Positions 21,623-33,909 are shown, numbered from the stretch's first letter. The stretch is 64,000 bases of DNA from Geranomyces variabilis (GCA_027603065.1 JADGJP010000009.1:613031-677030); one strand, 5' to 3'. Numbers and translations: made by a program. Notes: generated by a model not told the origin, from the letters alone.

Positions 21623-24600
21623 ATGTCTCAACACCCCGCTCCTCCACCGCGCGCAGGCTCGCGCAGGCCGCCAAGCTGGGATGACGGCGGAATGTTATCG
21701 ATGTACAGCGACTTTCCCATTCCCAGCACTCCCGCCCCCGCTAGTACAGCTGCTGCTGCTCCCTCGCCTCTCCACCAAGGGCAAGGCCAAGCGCAAGGGC
21801 AGGAGGACTACCAATACGGCCGCCGTCCGCCGAGCCATGCTGCCGCAAGGTCTTACCAGCAACCGCAATATCCGCAACCAGCGGCCCTTCGCCCGCCTTC
21901 CTCCGTCAACACTGCCGCAACAAGTGCGTCTTCGTCGTCTCCACCGTTTTACACTTCAATCCTCGCACAACCGTCCGTGAGCTTTGATCAGACGCCTCCG
22001 CCCAAGTCAGAAAAACGCGGAGTCGCGTTTGCAACTGAAGCCGTCCGCGCCGCCAACAGGTTCAGGAGCCAACCCACTAATGGAGAGTATGACTCGGAAC
22101 TCTCGTACCTCGAACCGTCCCGCCCAGCGATGAACCCACGAACCAATACCCGCGATACGCTAATGTCTCTATCGGGCCCACCATCTCCGGGCGGCCTCCT
22201 GCCGCGACGAGGCACCGTCCGAACGCGCAAGACCATCAAGCTTCCTTCCAGCGGGAACTTCACCATCACTTCGCACTTGCCCGAATCGCTGCTCAACAAC
22301 GTCGCGTATTCCAAGGGCGAAGAGTTTGAGACGGTCAAGTACACCGCCGCCACCTGTGACCCTAACGACTTTGTCGCCGACGGATACACGCTAAGAGCTG
22401 CCTCTCGCGAGACGGAGATCGCCATTGTCGTCACGCTGTACAACGAGAGCATCGATGACCTCAACCGGACATTCTTTGGCTTGTTCCAAAACATCCAGCA
22501 CTTTTGCCAGAAGCGCAAGCGAGGATGGGATGTCGACGGATGGAAAAAAATTGTCATTTGCCTTGTCGCCGATGGCCGGCAGAAAGTTTCGCCTCAAGTC
22601 CTTACTGCGCTACAGACGATGGGCGCATACGTTCCAGGAGTGGAGCAAGCAAGGGTTGGCGAAAAGGACACTACCTGCCACATCTTCGAATCCACCTGTC
22701 AGCTGGTTCTCGACCCAGCTTTGCAGGTTTGGACGACAAACAACGGCATTCCGCCTGTGCAGGTCATCTTTGCCATGAAGGAAAAGAACCTCAAGAAGAT
22801 CAACTCGCACCGTTGGTTTTTTTCCGCCTTCTGCCCTCTCCTTTCGCCGAAAGTGTGCCTCCTCGTTGACGTTGGTACTCGGCCGGCGAAGGACAGCATT
22901 TGGAAACTTTGGCGGGCATTCGATCGCGACGAAAACTGCGCCGGCGCTTGCGGCGAAATTCGCGTCGACATGAATTGGAAGGGACTATTGAACCCTCTGG
23001 TCGCCTCCCAGAACTTTGAGTACAAGGTCTCTAATCAGCTTGAAAAAAGTCTTGAAAGTGTTTTCGGATACATAGGCGTGTTACCTGGCGCTTTCTCAGC
23101 CTACCGGTACAAAGCGCTTCTCGAATATGCGCCAGCCCGCGGGCCTCTCGCAAGCTACTACAAAGGAGAACAACGACCAGACACTACCGATTCGACAGAG
23201 ATTTTCACTGCAAACATGAATCTCGCCGAAGACCGCATCTTGGCCTTGGAGCTCGTTTTGAAGCCGCACTGCCGGTGGACACTTAAATACGTGGCCAAGA
23301 GTGCGGCAGACACGGACGTGCCAAACACCGTTCCGGAGTTTATCGCGCAGCGCAGACGATGGCTGAACGGATCATTTTTTGCCCAAGTAAGTGCGAAAAG
23401 TATCCCAGACCCTCAGCACCCAGAACACTAAACCTAGCCCTGCTCTTAGATATTTTCGCTTGTCAACATTCCGCGCGTTTGGCGGACGGAGCACTCGATT
23501 TTTCGGAAGGCCATGTTCATGCTTCAAGCGGTCTATTCACTTATCTCACTTATCTTTGCATGGATTGGCCCGTCGCAGTTTGCAGTCGTGAGTTCTCTGC
23601 TAGTGCTCGCGCGTGTCGCGGCGACACGGAGTGGGTCTCACACGTTTGCTCCCTTGTCCCATCTAGGTCTTTTTCTTCCTATTCTCCTCCGACCAACTCA
23701 TCAACATCGTACCAAAAGCCGTCTCCCTCCCGTTCTTCTTCCTGTTCCCCGCCGTTCTTTGCGTTCTCTTTGTCGCCAGTTTGGGAAACCGGCCGCAAGC
23801 ATCGAAGGGAATATATCAAGCTTCGATGGTTTTGTTCGGCTTGATCGGAATCGCCATGATGGCTCTCCTCGGCTACAAAATTTCGCAGCTTTTCACCGAC
23901 CACAAGGGTCTTGGCAGCGTCTTCGAGATTGGTAGCGGCATGTCTTATATTTTTTCCATTGGGGTACGCACGTTGTGGACGCAAACGGTAACTTGGTTGT
24001 TGGTGCAGTTTTACTGACATCTGTTACATTGCAGGTAACCCTCGGCGCATACGTTGTCGGCGCTTTCCTGCAGGGCGACGCGTGGCACCTCGTCAACGGG
24101 AGCCTGTTCATGTACATGGTCTGCTTGCCAAGTTACATCAACGTGCTACAAATCTACAGCTTTTGCAACCTCCACGACGTGACGTGGGGTACGAAAGGAG
24201 ACAATGGAGGCGCTGAGCTGCCTAAAGTGGCGCTAATCCACTCTGCAACTGGAACCCATGCCGATGTGCACGTTGCTGAACGAAAAGATCTGGAGGAGAC
24301 GTGGCGGCAGGGGATCTCCGAAATCAAGAGGATTCATGAGATGCCGCAGGTGAAGGTCGTGGATCGACGATTGGCGGTGGAGGATTCTTACAAAGCATTT
24401 CGAACAAATCTGCTTTTGGCTTGGCTTACGACGAATCGTAAGTTGCAACTGCTGGTTGCGTGCTCAGCCAGGCTGATGTTCTTAAAAATGCTGACATGTT
24501 CTCTCATTTTTTTCTTTCATTTACTTCCTTTAGTTGCGGTCTTTGCCGTCGTCACGCAGAGCTCGCCAAAGATTCTCAATATTTATGTGGTCGGTCTGCT

Positions 24601-24841
24601 ACTCCTCCAAGCGGGTCTCCTTGCCTTCCGATTGGTCGGCGTGCTTTTGTACAAGCTCTTCGGCTTTTGCTCGGCTATTTTCCACAATCGCGGCCCGGGC
24701 TACAAGCCGAACCGCAACTCGGTCCGCCCGCCGGCAAACGTCCCTCCATCCCACATCACCGGCAACAAGTACAACGGTTTCGTAGTCATCAAGGACGACG
24801 AAACTCAAGGAGGTCTGGCTAACGTGTTTATGTCCGCTTGA
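21623..24841 (+). CDS. Chitin synthase, division 1 (class I-III type)
   Basis: Exons 21623-23386, 23450-23587, 23667-23963, 24035-24437 and 24534-24841 give 969 residues, normal for the division. The first ~280 residues are Pro/Ser/Gln rich, a typical variable cytosolic region. The conserved N-terminal block (LLNNVAY, FTAATCDPNDF-like) precedes the catalytic GT2 domain: ETEIAIVVTLYNE, WKKIVICLVADGRQK, VCLLVDVGT, the NFEYK block, GVLPGAFSAYR, NLAEDRIL (catalytic Asp) and QRRRWLNGSFF. Several C-terminal membrane segments follow (SLISLIFAWIG, AVLCVLFVASLG, IAMMALLGY, VGAFLQGDAW, ILNIYVVGLLLLQAGLLAF). It polymerises UDP-GlcNAc into chitin at the plasma membrane. The subclass was not resolved. Minor: the last exon ends GGLANVFMSA. 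Confidence 0.95.
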
Positions 24842-25236
24842 AGCGGCTGCCGAGGGAGTCTCCGCGTATTTTTCCTCTTTCGTACATACATTCCATTATA
24901 CATAGCACCATATTGGACATAATATTATTCATTTTCATCTTCACCTACCGAGAGATACATGTCTCTTAGGCCATCTGTCTCCGCCGCCGATCCAGCTCTA
25001 AGTTTAATGCCATTCAATTCTCAGCAGCCCACCATGCGAGGTCGGCTACACGAGCGTCCCCGTTGCTGCCATATCGCTGACATGTGGTATGCAGCACTTT
25101 CGGTAGAGCCGTCAGCTTCGCGGACGGGTGCCGTGACGCATGGTGAGTCACGTGCTGTTGTTCCTTCTGACGTATTTACTGCTACTTTTCAATCAATCCG
25201 AGCTAAACGTATAATATCAGGAGGCAAATCATGATC
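24842..25236. other. 3' region of chitin synthase, no gene seen
   Basis: An AT-rich stretch at 24880-24950 fits a 3' UTR. A 91-codon ORF at 24959-25234 lacks domain features. Confidence 0.4.
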
Positions 25237-25659
25237 CTAAGGGGTAACTTGCTCCTTCAGGTTAAAAAATTGAGTCGCTTCTCCAGGCTGCGGGTTGCGG
25301 TGAGCGATGCCCATCAGCGCGACAACTCTAGAATTACGCCCGGCAGGCGCGGCGTGGATGGTAGGCAGCAGACCCATCTCCCTCAATTCTGACACGCAGC
25401 GTGCAAGGAATAAATAGCGCTCCGGTCTGAGTACGTGCAACAGATAAATGGCGCTGTACACGGGTTCTAAGTTTGTGTCAGGAAACTCCTGGACGTTCTA
25501 AACGAGGCTGTCTTGCATGACCTCGCTACGGCCGGCGGGCACGGGTGTGATCTTGTCATTAGAGAATTCTTGAGCGCATCTGGCCTGGATATATTGCATG
25601 GCCACGTTGGACAAGGGCGCGGCATCGGCCGGCATGGTAACAGTGAGGGCAAAGACCAT
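25237..25659 (-). pseudogene. Small ORF interrupted by one in-frame TAG
   Basis: From ATG 25659 the frame reads 53 codons (MVFALTVTMPADAAPL to VMQDSLV), meets TAG at 25500-25498, then stays open for 86 more codons (NVQEFPDTNLEPVYSAIYLL to FNLKEQVTP) before a normal stop. Composition looks coding on both sides and in the same frame. No splice pair was found that removes the TAG. The protein is not recognised. A recent pseudogene, a sequencing error or stop readthrough are all possible. Confidence 0.45.
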
Positions 25660-25978
25660 TTGTTTTTACTGGTTGTTGTGCAATGATAACGAGCGGGAAG
25701 AAGACGATCGAACAATAATAACTAAGGGGTGAGCGGCTGCAAATAGGATGAGATCAGAGAGACAGGGGACTGCGGATACGATGGTAAGATGGCGAGATGA
25801 AGAGACCGAGGCGCGCGCGCCGCCTATCAGGTTCGGCGACCACAGCACCTTCACTTCCCCGCTTTTCCAACTTCTCACAAAACAATTACAAGTGTTGCTA
25901 TTAATACGTGGCATAAATACTAGGTGTGCAAACTACATAACTATGCGAATTGGAAATGGATTGGAGTGGACCCCCAGG

Positions 25979-27745
25979 CTACGGTAATGAGCATGGTGCA
26001 GAAACGTCAATGACCATATTATCGCCATAAACAATAACGCCATCATGCCGTCGTGAGAGCGGCGGCTGCACGGTATTGCCAAACACGGCAGCCCATTCCA
26101 TGCACCGCTTGTTGTTGAGACCCTCGTTTTTCCACTGCTGGAAATGGACCTGAGGCACCTCGATCAGAGCGGGAGCATCGGGACGCGGCTGGATGGCGGG
26201 AGAGACGCGGACGTCCAGGGCGGGCGTGGACGAAGCGGCGAGAGCGGCTAGGTATGGCGCTGGTACCGGTGACGGGTCGAAAAACAGCAGCTGGACATCG
26301 TCCTTGCGGGACGACAGCGCGAGCGCGGCTTGGTCGCGGACGGCGCGGACAGCGTCGTGAGCTGGGTGACCCCAGTCGAGACGCAAACAGACCGTGTCCT
26401 GGGCAGGATAGTGCAGCCCGCAGTCCTCTTTGCCGACATCGACAGGTACCGAGATGGCCAGATGCGGCCTGCCGGTATATGGCCGCGGCGTGGGCGGGTA
26501 TTGAGCGGTGGGATCGAATGGGTTGAGCCACGCGCGAGCGGCAAGTGGTGCAAAAAGGCCGAGGCAGTCTGCACGTTCTTTAAGCGTGCATGCGAGGATT
26601 GTGTTGCCGAGGATGATATAGGATGGCGCCCAATCGATGAACTGGTGGCCCCATGATGCGAGCTGGATAGGCAGGATCGCAGTGTGGATGCCCAGCGGCG
26701 CCTGCAGCACGGCTTGCGCGTAGCATCCTTCGTCCAAAGCCTTCCAGTGGTCAATGCGGTATTCGGCGACGAGATTTGGCAGGTTGCGGAGAACCGAGCA
26801 TCGGCGCCACAGACGGTTGACAACAAAGGCGCGGTCGGGATCCTGTTGCATGTGAGCGGTAAACTGACCGTGGGTGTAGTGGCGGTGCATGTCGCCCGCA
26901 GACAGCGAAACAACGTCCGGGATCCACGGCAGCGGCGAGCCGGGTGCCGGAAGGGACAAAAAGTGAGCGAGGTCTCCGTACACTGTGTCGACGTCTGTCC
27001 AAGCCCAAGCGGAGCAGTGGTCGGGCCCTACATAGTCTTCAAAGAGCGAACCGTACGCGCCGCGGAGCTGGACCATGACGCTGGCGCCGTGAGGCTCCAG
27101 GAGGCTGTACAGCTCGGCGCACTGGTCTTCAGAAGGCTGTGACAATTGTTCGGCGGCTGCGACTGCGGCCCAGGCGGCACGGTCATCAAAATGATCATCA
27201 GCAGGAGGATTCGGATGGGCGCGGTAGGCGGCGCAGAGGCGATCGGTTGCGAAACCAGGCCAGCCGGTAGAGTTGTATTTGGAATTAATCGATGCGATAT
27301 CCACGTAGCGAAAGTTGGGTGCCCCGGCCAGCGCTGGCGGAAGCCGGTACGGCAGTGCGGCCGTGTTGTGAACAAAGAGGTGCAGAGAAACCCAAGGAGC
27401 GTTGCGCGCGAGCGACTCGAGAAAGAGGTCAGAGTAGGTTGGCATGCTAGCGCCGTCCCAGGTAGCAACCAAGCAGAGCGGAGTTTTGGCGGGCGCTGCT
27501 GCTGCTTGTCGCCGAATATCCTCGGCAGAGCCTGGCGGCACGAGGAGGGAGCGAATTCGGTTGGTTGGCACGACATCGGCGGGTGAAACAAGTTTGTGGA
27601 GAGGTTTAAGCCATGGCGGCAGGCGGCGGAGGGGAAAAGCGTGTTGGAGTAGAGCAAGGGCGAGCAGCAGAAGGATGGCGGTCAGCACACAGGCAGAGCG
27701 GCGTGCTCTGAGAGGACCGGCCGCAAGGAAGAAGCGTCCTCGCAT
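25979..27745 (-). CDS. Type II membrane glycosyltransferase-like protein (DxD motif)
   Basis: A single-exon 588-residue protein. A basic N-terminus and one signal anchor (TAILLLLALALLQHAF) suggest a Golgi type II membrane protein. The luminal part has TPLCLVATWDGASMP, a WPGFATDRLC segment, MVQLRGAYGSLFEDYV, and the acidic metal-binding motif in WAWTDVDTVYGDL, as in families with a DxD site that binds nucleotide sugar. YTHGQFTAHMQ and LWRRC follow. The family looks like the fungal DUF6625-type proteins; the sugar and acceptor are unknown. A paralogue with the same order of motifs lies head-to-head at 28166-30039. This copy has no intron, while the other has one inside the domain. The ATG at 27745 gives the anchor directly. 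Confidence 0.75.
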   Translation of the reverse strand: MRGRFFLAAGPLRARRSACVLTAILLLLALALLQHAFPLRRLPPWLKPLHKLVSPADVVPTNRIRSLLVPPGSAEDIRRQAAAAPAKTPLCLVATWDGASMPTYSDLFLESLARNAPWVSLHLFVHNTAALPYRLPPALAGAPNFRYVDIASINSKYNSTGWPGFATDRLCAAYRAHPNPPADDHFDDRAAWAAVAAAEQLSQPSEDQCAELYSLLEPHGASVMVQLRGAYGSLFEDYVGPDHCSAWAWTDVDTVYGDLAHFLSLPAPGSPLPWIPDVVSLSAGDMHRHYTHGQFTAHMQQDPDRAFVVNRLWRRCSVLRNLPNLVAEYRIDHWKALDEGCYAQAVLQAPLGIHTAILPIQLASWGHQFIDWAPSYIILGNTILACTLKERADCLGLFAPLAARAWLNPFDPTAQYPPTPRPYTGRPHLAISVPVDVGKEDCGLHYPAQDTVCLRLDWGHPAHDAVRAVRDQAALALSSRKDDVQLLFFDPSPVPAPYLAALAASSTPALDVRVSPAIQPRPDAPALIEVPQVHFQQWKNEGLNNKRCMEWAAVFGNTVQPPLSRRHDGVIVYGDNMVIDVSAPCSLP

Positions 27746-28165
27746 TAGTGTGTGGGCGGTCGAGCAGCTTGCTTTCTCTGTCGCGCGCGCTGTCTGAAAA
27801 AGATAGTCGTTCCCTAATGGCTTTGTGCCTTCCTGCGCTGCTTGAGTGCGTGCGTGGGTGGCTCCTCGCGCTATCTAAAGTGAAGAGACGATGTTGTTGA
27901 ACTGTCGGAGAAAGAGACGAGGAAGTTCAGAGCAAATGTCGGGACTTGCAAAACTCCAGAAAAAAAAAGAAGGAAAACCAAAAGCGGCCGCTGACACTCC
28001 GCTCACTCCCTCTCCGCCTGCTTCCTTCCTTGTTCTTCTCCAGCAGCAACGGCAGACAATCCGACAAGAAAACCACCCCTTCACAACCAGCAGTAGTAAC
28101 ATTGTATTCATTGACATAGGGCGTCCGTCAGGCTACAGTCAAACTACTTCAATCCCCGCAGTCAA
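27746..28165. promoter_or_regulatory. 420 bp divergent region between the two glycosyltransferase paralogues
   Basis: A shared upstream region. An A-rich run lies near 27960. Bidirectional promoter use is inferred from geometry only. Confidence 0.35.
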
Positions 28166-30039
28166 ATGGGCCTCAGGTCGCGCGCTGCGGCAGTGCTAGG
28201 CCGTCGCAACACTCGCCGTCGCCGCTGCCAGGTACTTTCTCTCGGCCTGCTGGTGGTACTCGCTGCTGCTGCCGCTCTTCTGCATTCGCCCGGCGCCCAT
28301 CACCCGCGTCACCACACCTGGCGTCTTTGGGACAAGAAAGATAGCACTGGCAAGCAGAGGCTACCCGGTGTGTCGGGAGGGCAAAGTGCTGCACGTAACA
28401 CACTCGAACACTTTTCGCCAGCACGGCCGCCAACGCCGGTCTGCCTCGTCGTTGCCTGGCAGCAGGGCGACCAGCTGCCAGCCTATGTACGCACCTCCCT
28501 CGACACCTTTGGCGCCGCAACCAGCACGGCAGCCCCAAAGTCGTCGTCTTCCTCCTCCTCCTCTTCGCCATTTGCCGAACTCTACTTGTTTCTGCCACCG
28601 TCCATGGGAGTCCGCTCCATGGAAGACCTTTATGACGGGCGCCGCAACTGGCCCTCAAACGTGCACGCCGTTGATATCGGCGAAGTGGACCCTGCCTGGC
28701 GCCAGCACGGCTGGCTCGGCTTTCTCTCTGACAACCTGTGCCGCCTGTACGCCCACGGAAGTCACCGCCACAGCAAATACCGGCCATCTGCATTGACTTC
28801 CTGGATGTTCCCGTGGTCGTTTTGCAGCAAGCTTCGCAATGCTGTACACAAAAGCCTTGTTAAAAACCGCAATCCCTTGGGTAAGCAGAACAGAGACAGG
28901 AATGGAGAGCGAGCGGAGCTCCTCTATTAGTTGCATGGAAAATCTCGCCGCTCCTGCTTGCTAACTTTTCCTTCCCTCTTCTTTTCCTCCTTTTTCAATG
29001 CTTGTTATTAGTCCAACTGCGACCAGTGTATGGCGACCTGTTTGCGCCATGGATAAACTCCGAGCGCTGCTCGACCTGGGCGTGGGCCGACTTGGACACG
29101 TTATGGGGCGACCTGCCGGGACTGTTAAACGCGCGGCTGCTGCTTTCCGACAGCGACGTCTTCACTATCTCGTTTGGCGACGAGAACCGCGTGTATACGC
29201 GCGGTCAGTTTACCGCGTTCAATCATGCACTGACGCCAGCTGTTGACACGGCGTGGCGCCGGTGCGAAGACTTGGAATCTATTGAGAAAGCTACTGAGTT
29301 TTTCGACAGGGAAGGCTGGGCTGCTCTCGACGAGGGCTGCGCGGCGAACGCTGTCATATCGTCGGGGTTGCGATTCACCGTCATACCGATTCAAGAGCCT
29401 GACGGCGCCACTCTGATGCGATTTGACCGCGGCGTGCTGATGGCATGTCGCGTCGCCGATCGCAAACGTCAAGGAGCAGTCGCCCGCGCCGCCTGCCGTG
29501 TCGCCATGCGTGACCGCACCAACGCGCTGCTAGCCGCCGCGAGTCCTGGCCACAAACGCGTATCGCCGTTTGCTGCAAAAGCGACTGAGACGCAAGCGCT
29601 GCAACTGCAGCAGCCGCCAGATTGGGAGTCGTCCTGCGCGGGTTGGCTGCCCTCGAGCGAGACGTGGTGTGTCAAGCAAGGCCGGTTGTGGGACCGCGAA
29701 GCGTGGTGGGCCCAGCGCGTGAATTCGGTCCCGCCAGTTGGGGACAGTAATTCGAGAGAGTCTGTCAGCCAGCGGCATGCGTATCCGGCAGCAATGGACC
29801 CTCGCAAAACGGTCGTGTTTCCCACAGGCCAAGCCAGCTTGGAAATTGAAGTATACGAAGTCGCTGTCTTCCACATGCAAGGTTGGAAACGACACCTGAT
29901 CCCGACGCACCAGTCGGACGACCTGGACGCTCGCGACCTGGTCGCTGGGAGCGCCGTTGTTGAGGTTTATGAGGAAGGAGAGGGTGAGCCCGCCGAGGGC
30001 GAAGAGCGAGGCGTCGTTCTCCGCGTTGTGCGGGTCTGA
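28166..30039 (+). CDS. Type II membrane glycosyltransferase-like protein, paralogue of the 26-27.7 kb gene
   Basis: Exons 28166-28880 and 29012-30039 give 580 residues. It has a basic N-terminus, a signal anchor (LSLGLLVVLAAAAALL), a Ser-rich insert, then the same blocks as its neighbour: TPVCLVVAWQQGDQLP, WLGFLSDNLCRLY, VQLRPVYGDLF, the acidic motif in WAWADLDTLWGDL, YTRGQFTAFN and AWRRCEDLE. The intron lies exactly before VQLRPVYG, a position uninterrupted in the paralogue. The C-terminal third is diverged, and an acidic EEGEGEPAEGEE tail ends the protein. Its role is probably protein or cell-wall glycosylation in the secretory pathway, inferred from topology and motif only. Confidence 0.72.
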
Positions 30040-31613
30040 TGTTGGTCCCGACCGCGTTTTTGCATTTGCTTTGCGTAAGTGGTTGGAATGGCGTATGAGC
30101 ATTACCTAGTAGCTGTTAGCGTACTGTAGAAACACACCACTGTAACTTTTACAGTAAGGAGCACATGCCCGTAGACAAATGACAACCTTGATCGCGCGTT
30201 CGACACAAGGCGCGGGAATTGGGACCGTCAAGAAGGGAAACTAAAAAAACCTTTTGGGAGGATGGCTAAGCTAGAACGGGCATGGGCAGGCCTTGGCTTG
30301 GCTTGGCCACCGACTGGCAAAAGCAATTAACGTGCGGCGCGCAATGGACGGGCGTCCTCCCGTGCACGGAAGCCTGGACTGAGAGGGACAAGGGGCAGGG
30401 GGGCAGGGCTCCACACAGCCAAGCCACGGGTCAGGTGGCTGGCTATGACCCCAGCCGGCCCATACTGCATCTAGGACCGGCCAGATATACTGTAGCAGTG
30501 CAACCGGCTCGCACAGCTGCGCAGCGCGGCGCAGTAATGGTACCGGTACCCCCCACATTACAATTGTGCTGTTGGGCGGAAACTGCGAAGGTATCAGTTT
30601 TGACGGTAACCCAACGCAGACACTCGTCAGCACAATTGGATACCTGAAGACGCCATGGACGTTTCGAATCCTTGAGGGCATAGGGAATTTGCACGGTAGC
30701 GGAGTAAGATATGATCAGTTTTTTATTACAGAAAATGACGGCGATCCAACAGCGTTCCAGTTCAGAGGCTATCGGAAACGAGGAGACTCACTGACTCACC
30801 CATATCTCTCCCAATACGGTCGCGTCGAATGAGGAATAAGAGGAAGACGGGGCTCCGGCAGTCAGGGCGTCCTAATTGCTGTATTGACTCAGAACCGCAC
30901 GTTCCTGACTGGAAGAAAGGTGCGTCATAGGATCATCATTTGAAAGGAGCAGTATCACTAGGATGAAAAGGAACGTTATTTCTGATAGGAGCTTAAGGGA
31001 AGGACGCAGTTTAAGCCTACCCGTTGATGTCTCGGTTCCTGCAGCTTCGATGAGAAGGGAAGACCACCTGTACTAGTCGACCTGCATGGACGGTTGTCAT
31101 GTTAACGCGAGGGCACCTTAATGAATGAAAGCTCTGGCGCCCCAATTGTAATTATAGCGCCACATCCGTAATTAAGCGACGCATTGGAGCTCGTGAAGAT
31201 ATGAGAAGTCGCTGCACCTCTGTAATTCGAATGACCAAATATCAATGAGACTCTTAGATTTGTGGCTCTCAGTTGCGCGAGATCTATGAGCGTCTGGAAG
31301 CCGCTCGATCCGACCCGGGCTAAGCGATCGAGGAGATCATGCGCGGCACCGTACGCTGAGGGCTGGCTAGCGATGACCACCGCCTCACCGGTGACCGGTA
31401 CCAGTGCGGACCTGGAATGCCAAGGGTGTATCAAATACACTTGGCGCATATAGTTAAAAAATCAAAAAGTGAATGCGTATAGTTGAAAAACCAAAAGCCC
31501 AGACGCGTCTATAGCCAAGTGAGCTCGGTGCCAAATGCACACTAAACACTGCAACTAACGAACATGACTACGTCTGAATAATAGAAGAACTCCAACCAAG
31601 AGCTGCTTTGTAC
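30040..31613. other. Gene-poor region with a possible LTR-like scrap
   Basis: About 1.5 kb without a supported gene. A block near 30461-30492 (catactgcatctaggaccgg, then ccagatatactg) resembles one near 35376-35407 (catactagatctaggaccgc, then ctagatatatcc) and may be a dispersed repeat end. The short palindrome ggtaccggtacc occurs at about 30539. A 13-mer-like repeat (agttgaaaaa, caaaaag) lies near 31455-31490. An 88-codon ORF at 30566-30832 has no recognisable content. Confidence 0.4.
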
Positions 31614-32923
31614 TTATTCAACCATTTCGAGGTCGTCCGCATGAATGATGGTGTCGGTGCTGGCCACTTGCTTCAGCATTCCACGCCAAATCTTTTGGCT
31701 CGCGACGGTCGACATATCCATGCTGCTCCAGTCGCCCTCCCCGACATCGGACGTCTCGTCACCCGCTCCCACCGGATCCGTGGCACCGACCTCAGGGTAC
31801 TTGGGCTTGGCAGACCCCTCCCCTTCGGCGCGAAAATTTCTGCGCACGCACTCCTCAAAATGAAAGCGGAAAAGCGCCGGGTCTGGGAACTGGTCCTGGT
31901 AATACGTCTCTGCTCCAGGGAACACGCCCCGAGCAGGAATCCGGATTGGGCCATCCGTAAGATCTGACGGAGGCATTGTAAAGTTAAACGTGCGCAACTA
32001 ACACAAGAAACTCATCGCCTTTTAGTGAGCTTTTCATGATGACCCGAAGAAAGCATAAAATCCGAGCAATACCTGATTCGCCTCTGTGATTATGCCCCAC
32101 TTGTAGGCGTCAAATCCACTGTGCAACACCTGCGTGAGAGTCAAAGCGTTGCGCACGTCGTAACCAGCGGTATAATCGGTTGCTCCCGTCTTACGCGCAA
32201 CGGTTGGCGTCAGAGAACGCAGTGAGGCTGGCCGCGCATTGAACTTGCAGTGGCTTAAGTCAGTAACCAGACACTGATGCCAACCGTGTCATCGGAAGGA
32301 ACACCACTTACCCAATCATTGGCAATCGCCGGGGGAATGATGTGCGAGCACTGCAGAGAGCTCGGAAACGGATTTCCCGTGACAATGCAACCGCCATCGC
32401 GGATCATTGTCAACTGCTTGAGAAGCGGCTGAAAGGTTGCGCGGTCGTTTTTCAGGTCCCGGGGTTCTGGTACGAGAAAAGAAGAAAAAAGGGACACAGA
32501 AATCTAGACCCTTGACGCCTTCACAGTTGCCAACGGGCCCAGCAGTATAATTGCAGGATTACCGTGCTTTCGTTTTAGACAGGGCGAACCGACCGGGGTA
32601 CTCTGGCCGCTGGCGGACGGCGTGGTGGTGGCGCTGGAAGGGATAACGCCACGACTACGCTCACCCAGTTCGGCGGAGGACAGTTTAATATAAAAGTCGC
32701 AATGCTGGTTGGGCATTGGGTCCGCCGGCGAGAATGGCGCGTGCGTGTGGCGGTCAAACAACTGGGCAGCGGCGGCGGTTCGGTCCGTCGGCAAGGCGGC
32801 GACTTGTGGAAAGACGATGACGACCCATTCGCGCAGCTGGTGAGCGGTTGGCGGGCGGGCGACTTGCCAAGCGCCGATGCGGACGTCGGGTGCCTCGGCC
32901 AGGAAGAGCGAGTAGTAGGGCAT
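31614..32923 (-). CDS. HNH endonuclease-type (HNH_2) domain protein
   Basis: Exons 32923-32563, 32466-32312, 32243-32073 and 31997-31614 give 356 residues (408 if the in-frame ATG at 33079 is used). The N-terminus (MPYYSLFLAEAPDVRIGAW) and a variable region precede the domain: RDGGCIVTGNPFPSSLQCSHIIPP, with conserved Cys, Gly and His-Ile-Ile-Pro, then across splices YDVRNALTLTQVLHSGFDAYKWGII. This is the common fungal HNH_2 arrangement. The C-terminal part is acidic and ends DDLEMVE. HNH proteins are often nucleases, but most fungal members of this type have no tested function. The GTAATC donor at 32562 was chosen to keep phase with the conserved exon. Confidence 0.75.
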
Positions 32924-33307
32924 GTGGCTTAAGGGTTGACCTATGGGAATAAAAGGCGGAATCGAGCCGAACGACAGCAAACGTAGCAAATGCAGCAGCA
33001 AAGGACGCAAGAACAAGCAATGTAGGGTAGCAGTGGGAACTTCAAAGATGGTGCGGGGCGCACACTGCACATTTGACATGCGCCCAAAATAGCGGTTCTA
33101 CTCGTGGCGATGTTTCACTCCCTTTTCTTTCCGCATTCCTCCTGCAAGGGCTCCCTCGACGCCTTGACCTCAACATCTTAACCTCGTCAACTCAAAACAG
33201 AGGGACAAAGAGACTACACAGCCACGAGGTCGGTAGGAAAGGTCTCCTTCACCCTACTTCCGTATCTTCTTCCCATTGGAGGACGTGGTGTACACACAAA
33301 AACCGCA

Positions 33308-33690
33308 TGGATGACGAATGGGGGCCGTGGTGGAATACATACAAAAACCGCATGGAGACGCCTCAGGAGCGTTTGGAAAGGCTCGGGTTGGTCAAGGATG
33401 GGTACTCAATGGGTCAAGTGCGGTTCAAGGATCAAGATTTGTTTTTTTGAGCAACTGACAATGAGAACAACAGCGCAACCTATACCAGCTGCTCTAGCCC
33501 TCCACGGTCTCCTTCACGGCAACGAGAGAGTACACCTCCTTGTGCACCTGCGCATACACCGCAGTATCTTCCGTCGCCGCCCACTGAGATAGGACGTCTC
33601 ATGCCTGATGTCGATCAAGAAGACTTAGCGCGTGGAGTGAAAAGCTTTGCAAGGAAACTGAGCCAGACTGCCCCACAAACAGACGATTAG
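33308..33690 (+). CDS. Small unrecognised protein, paralogue of the 34.6-35.3 kb gene (model uncertain)
   Basis: The first part reads MDDEWGPWWNTYKNRMETPQ and stops near 33450. A following open stretch in another frame reads ATDNENNSAT and then TPQYLPSPP, RLMPDV and LARGVKS before a stop near 33690. The second part clearly matches the gene at 34579-35316, sharing QRE-x-TPP, YLPSPP, RLMPDV and ARGVKS. A splice of about 37 nt would be needed to join the halves, so a frameshift is equally likely. No known domain. Confidence 0.35.
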
Positions 33691-33909
33691 CAAAGCAGTA
33701 CGGTCGGCGCGGGGATCCTTCTCATTAGCGGCAGCCCGTACCTCCGCCAAAGACGGAGCAAGGTAGAGGCGTCGGCATATCTGAAAACAGTATGTTGTAG
33801 GTCCCTGGGCAGACGCGGAGGAGAAGGCCAGACACGCGCGGCTACCGGTACTCTTGTCTTCCCAGCGCCTTTCCCCATTGAGCAGAATAGCCGTTTTCTG
33901 ATTCCCCGA

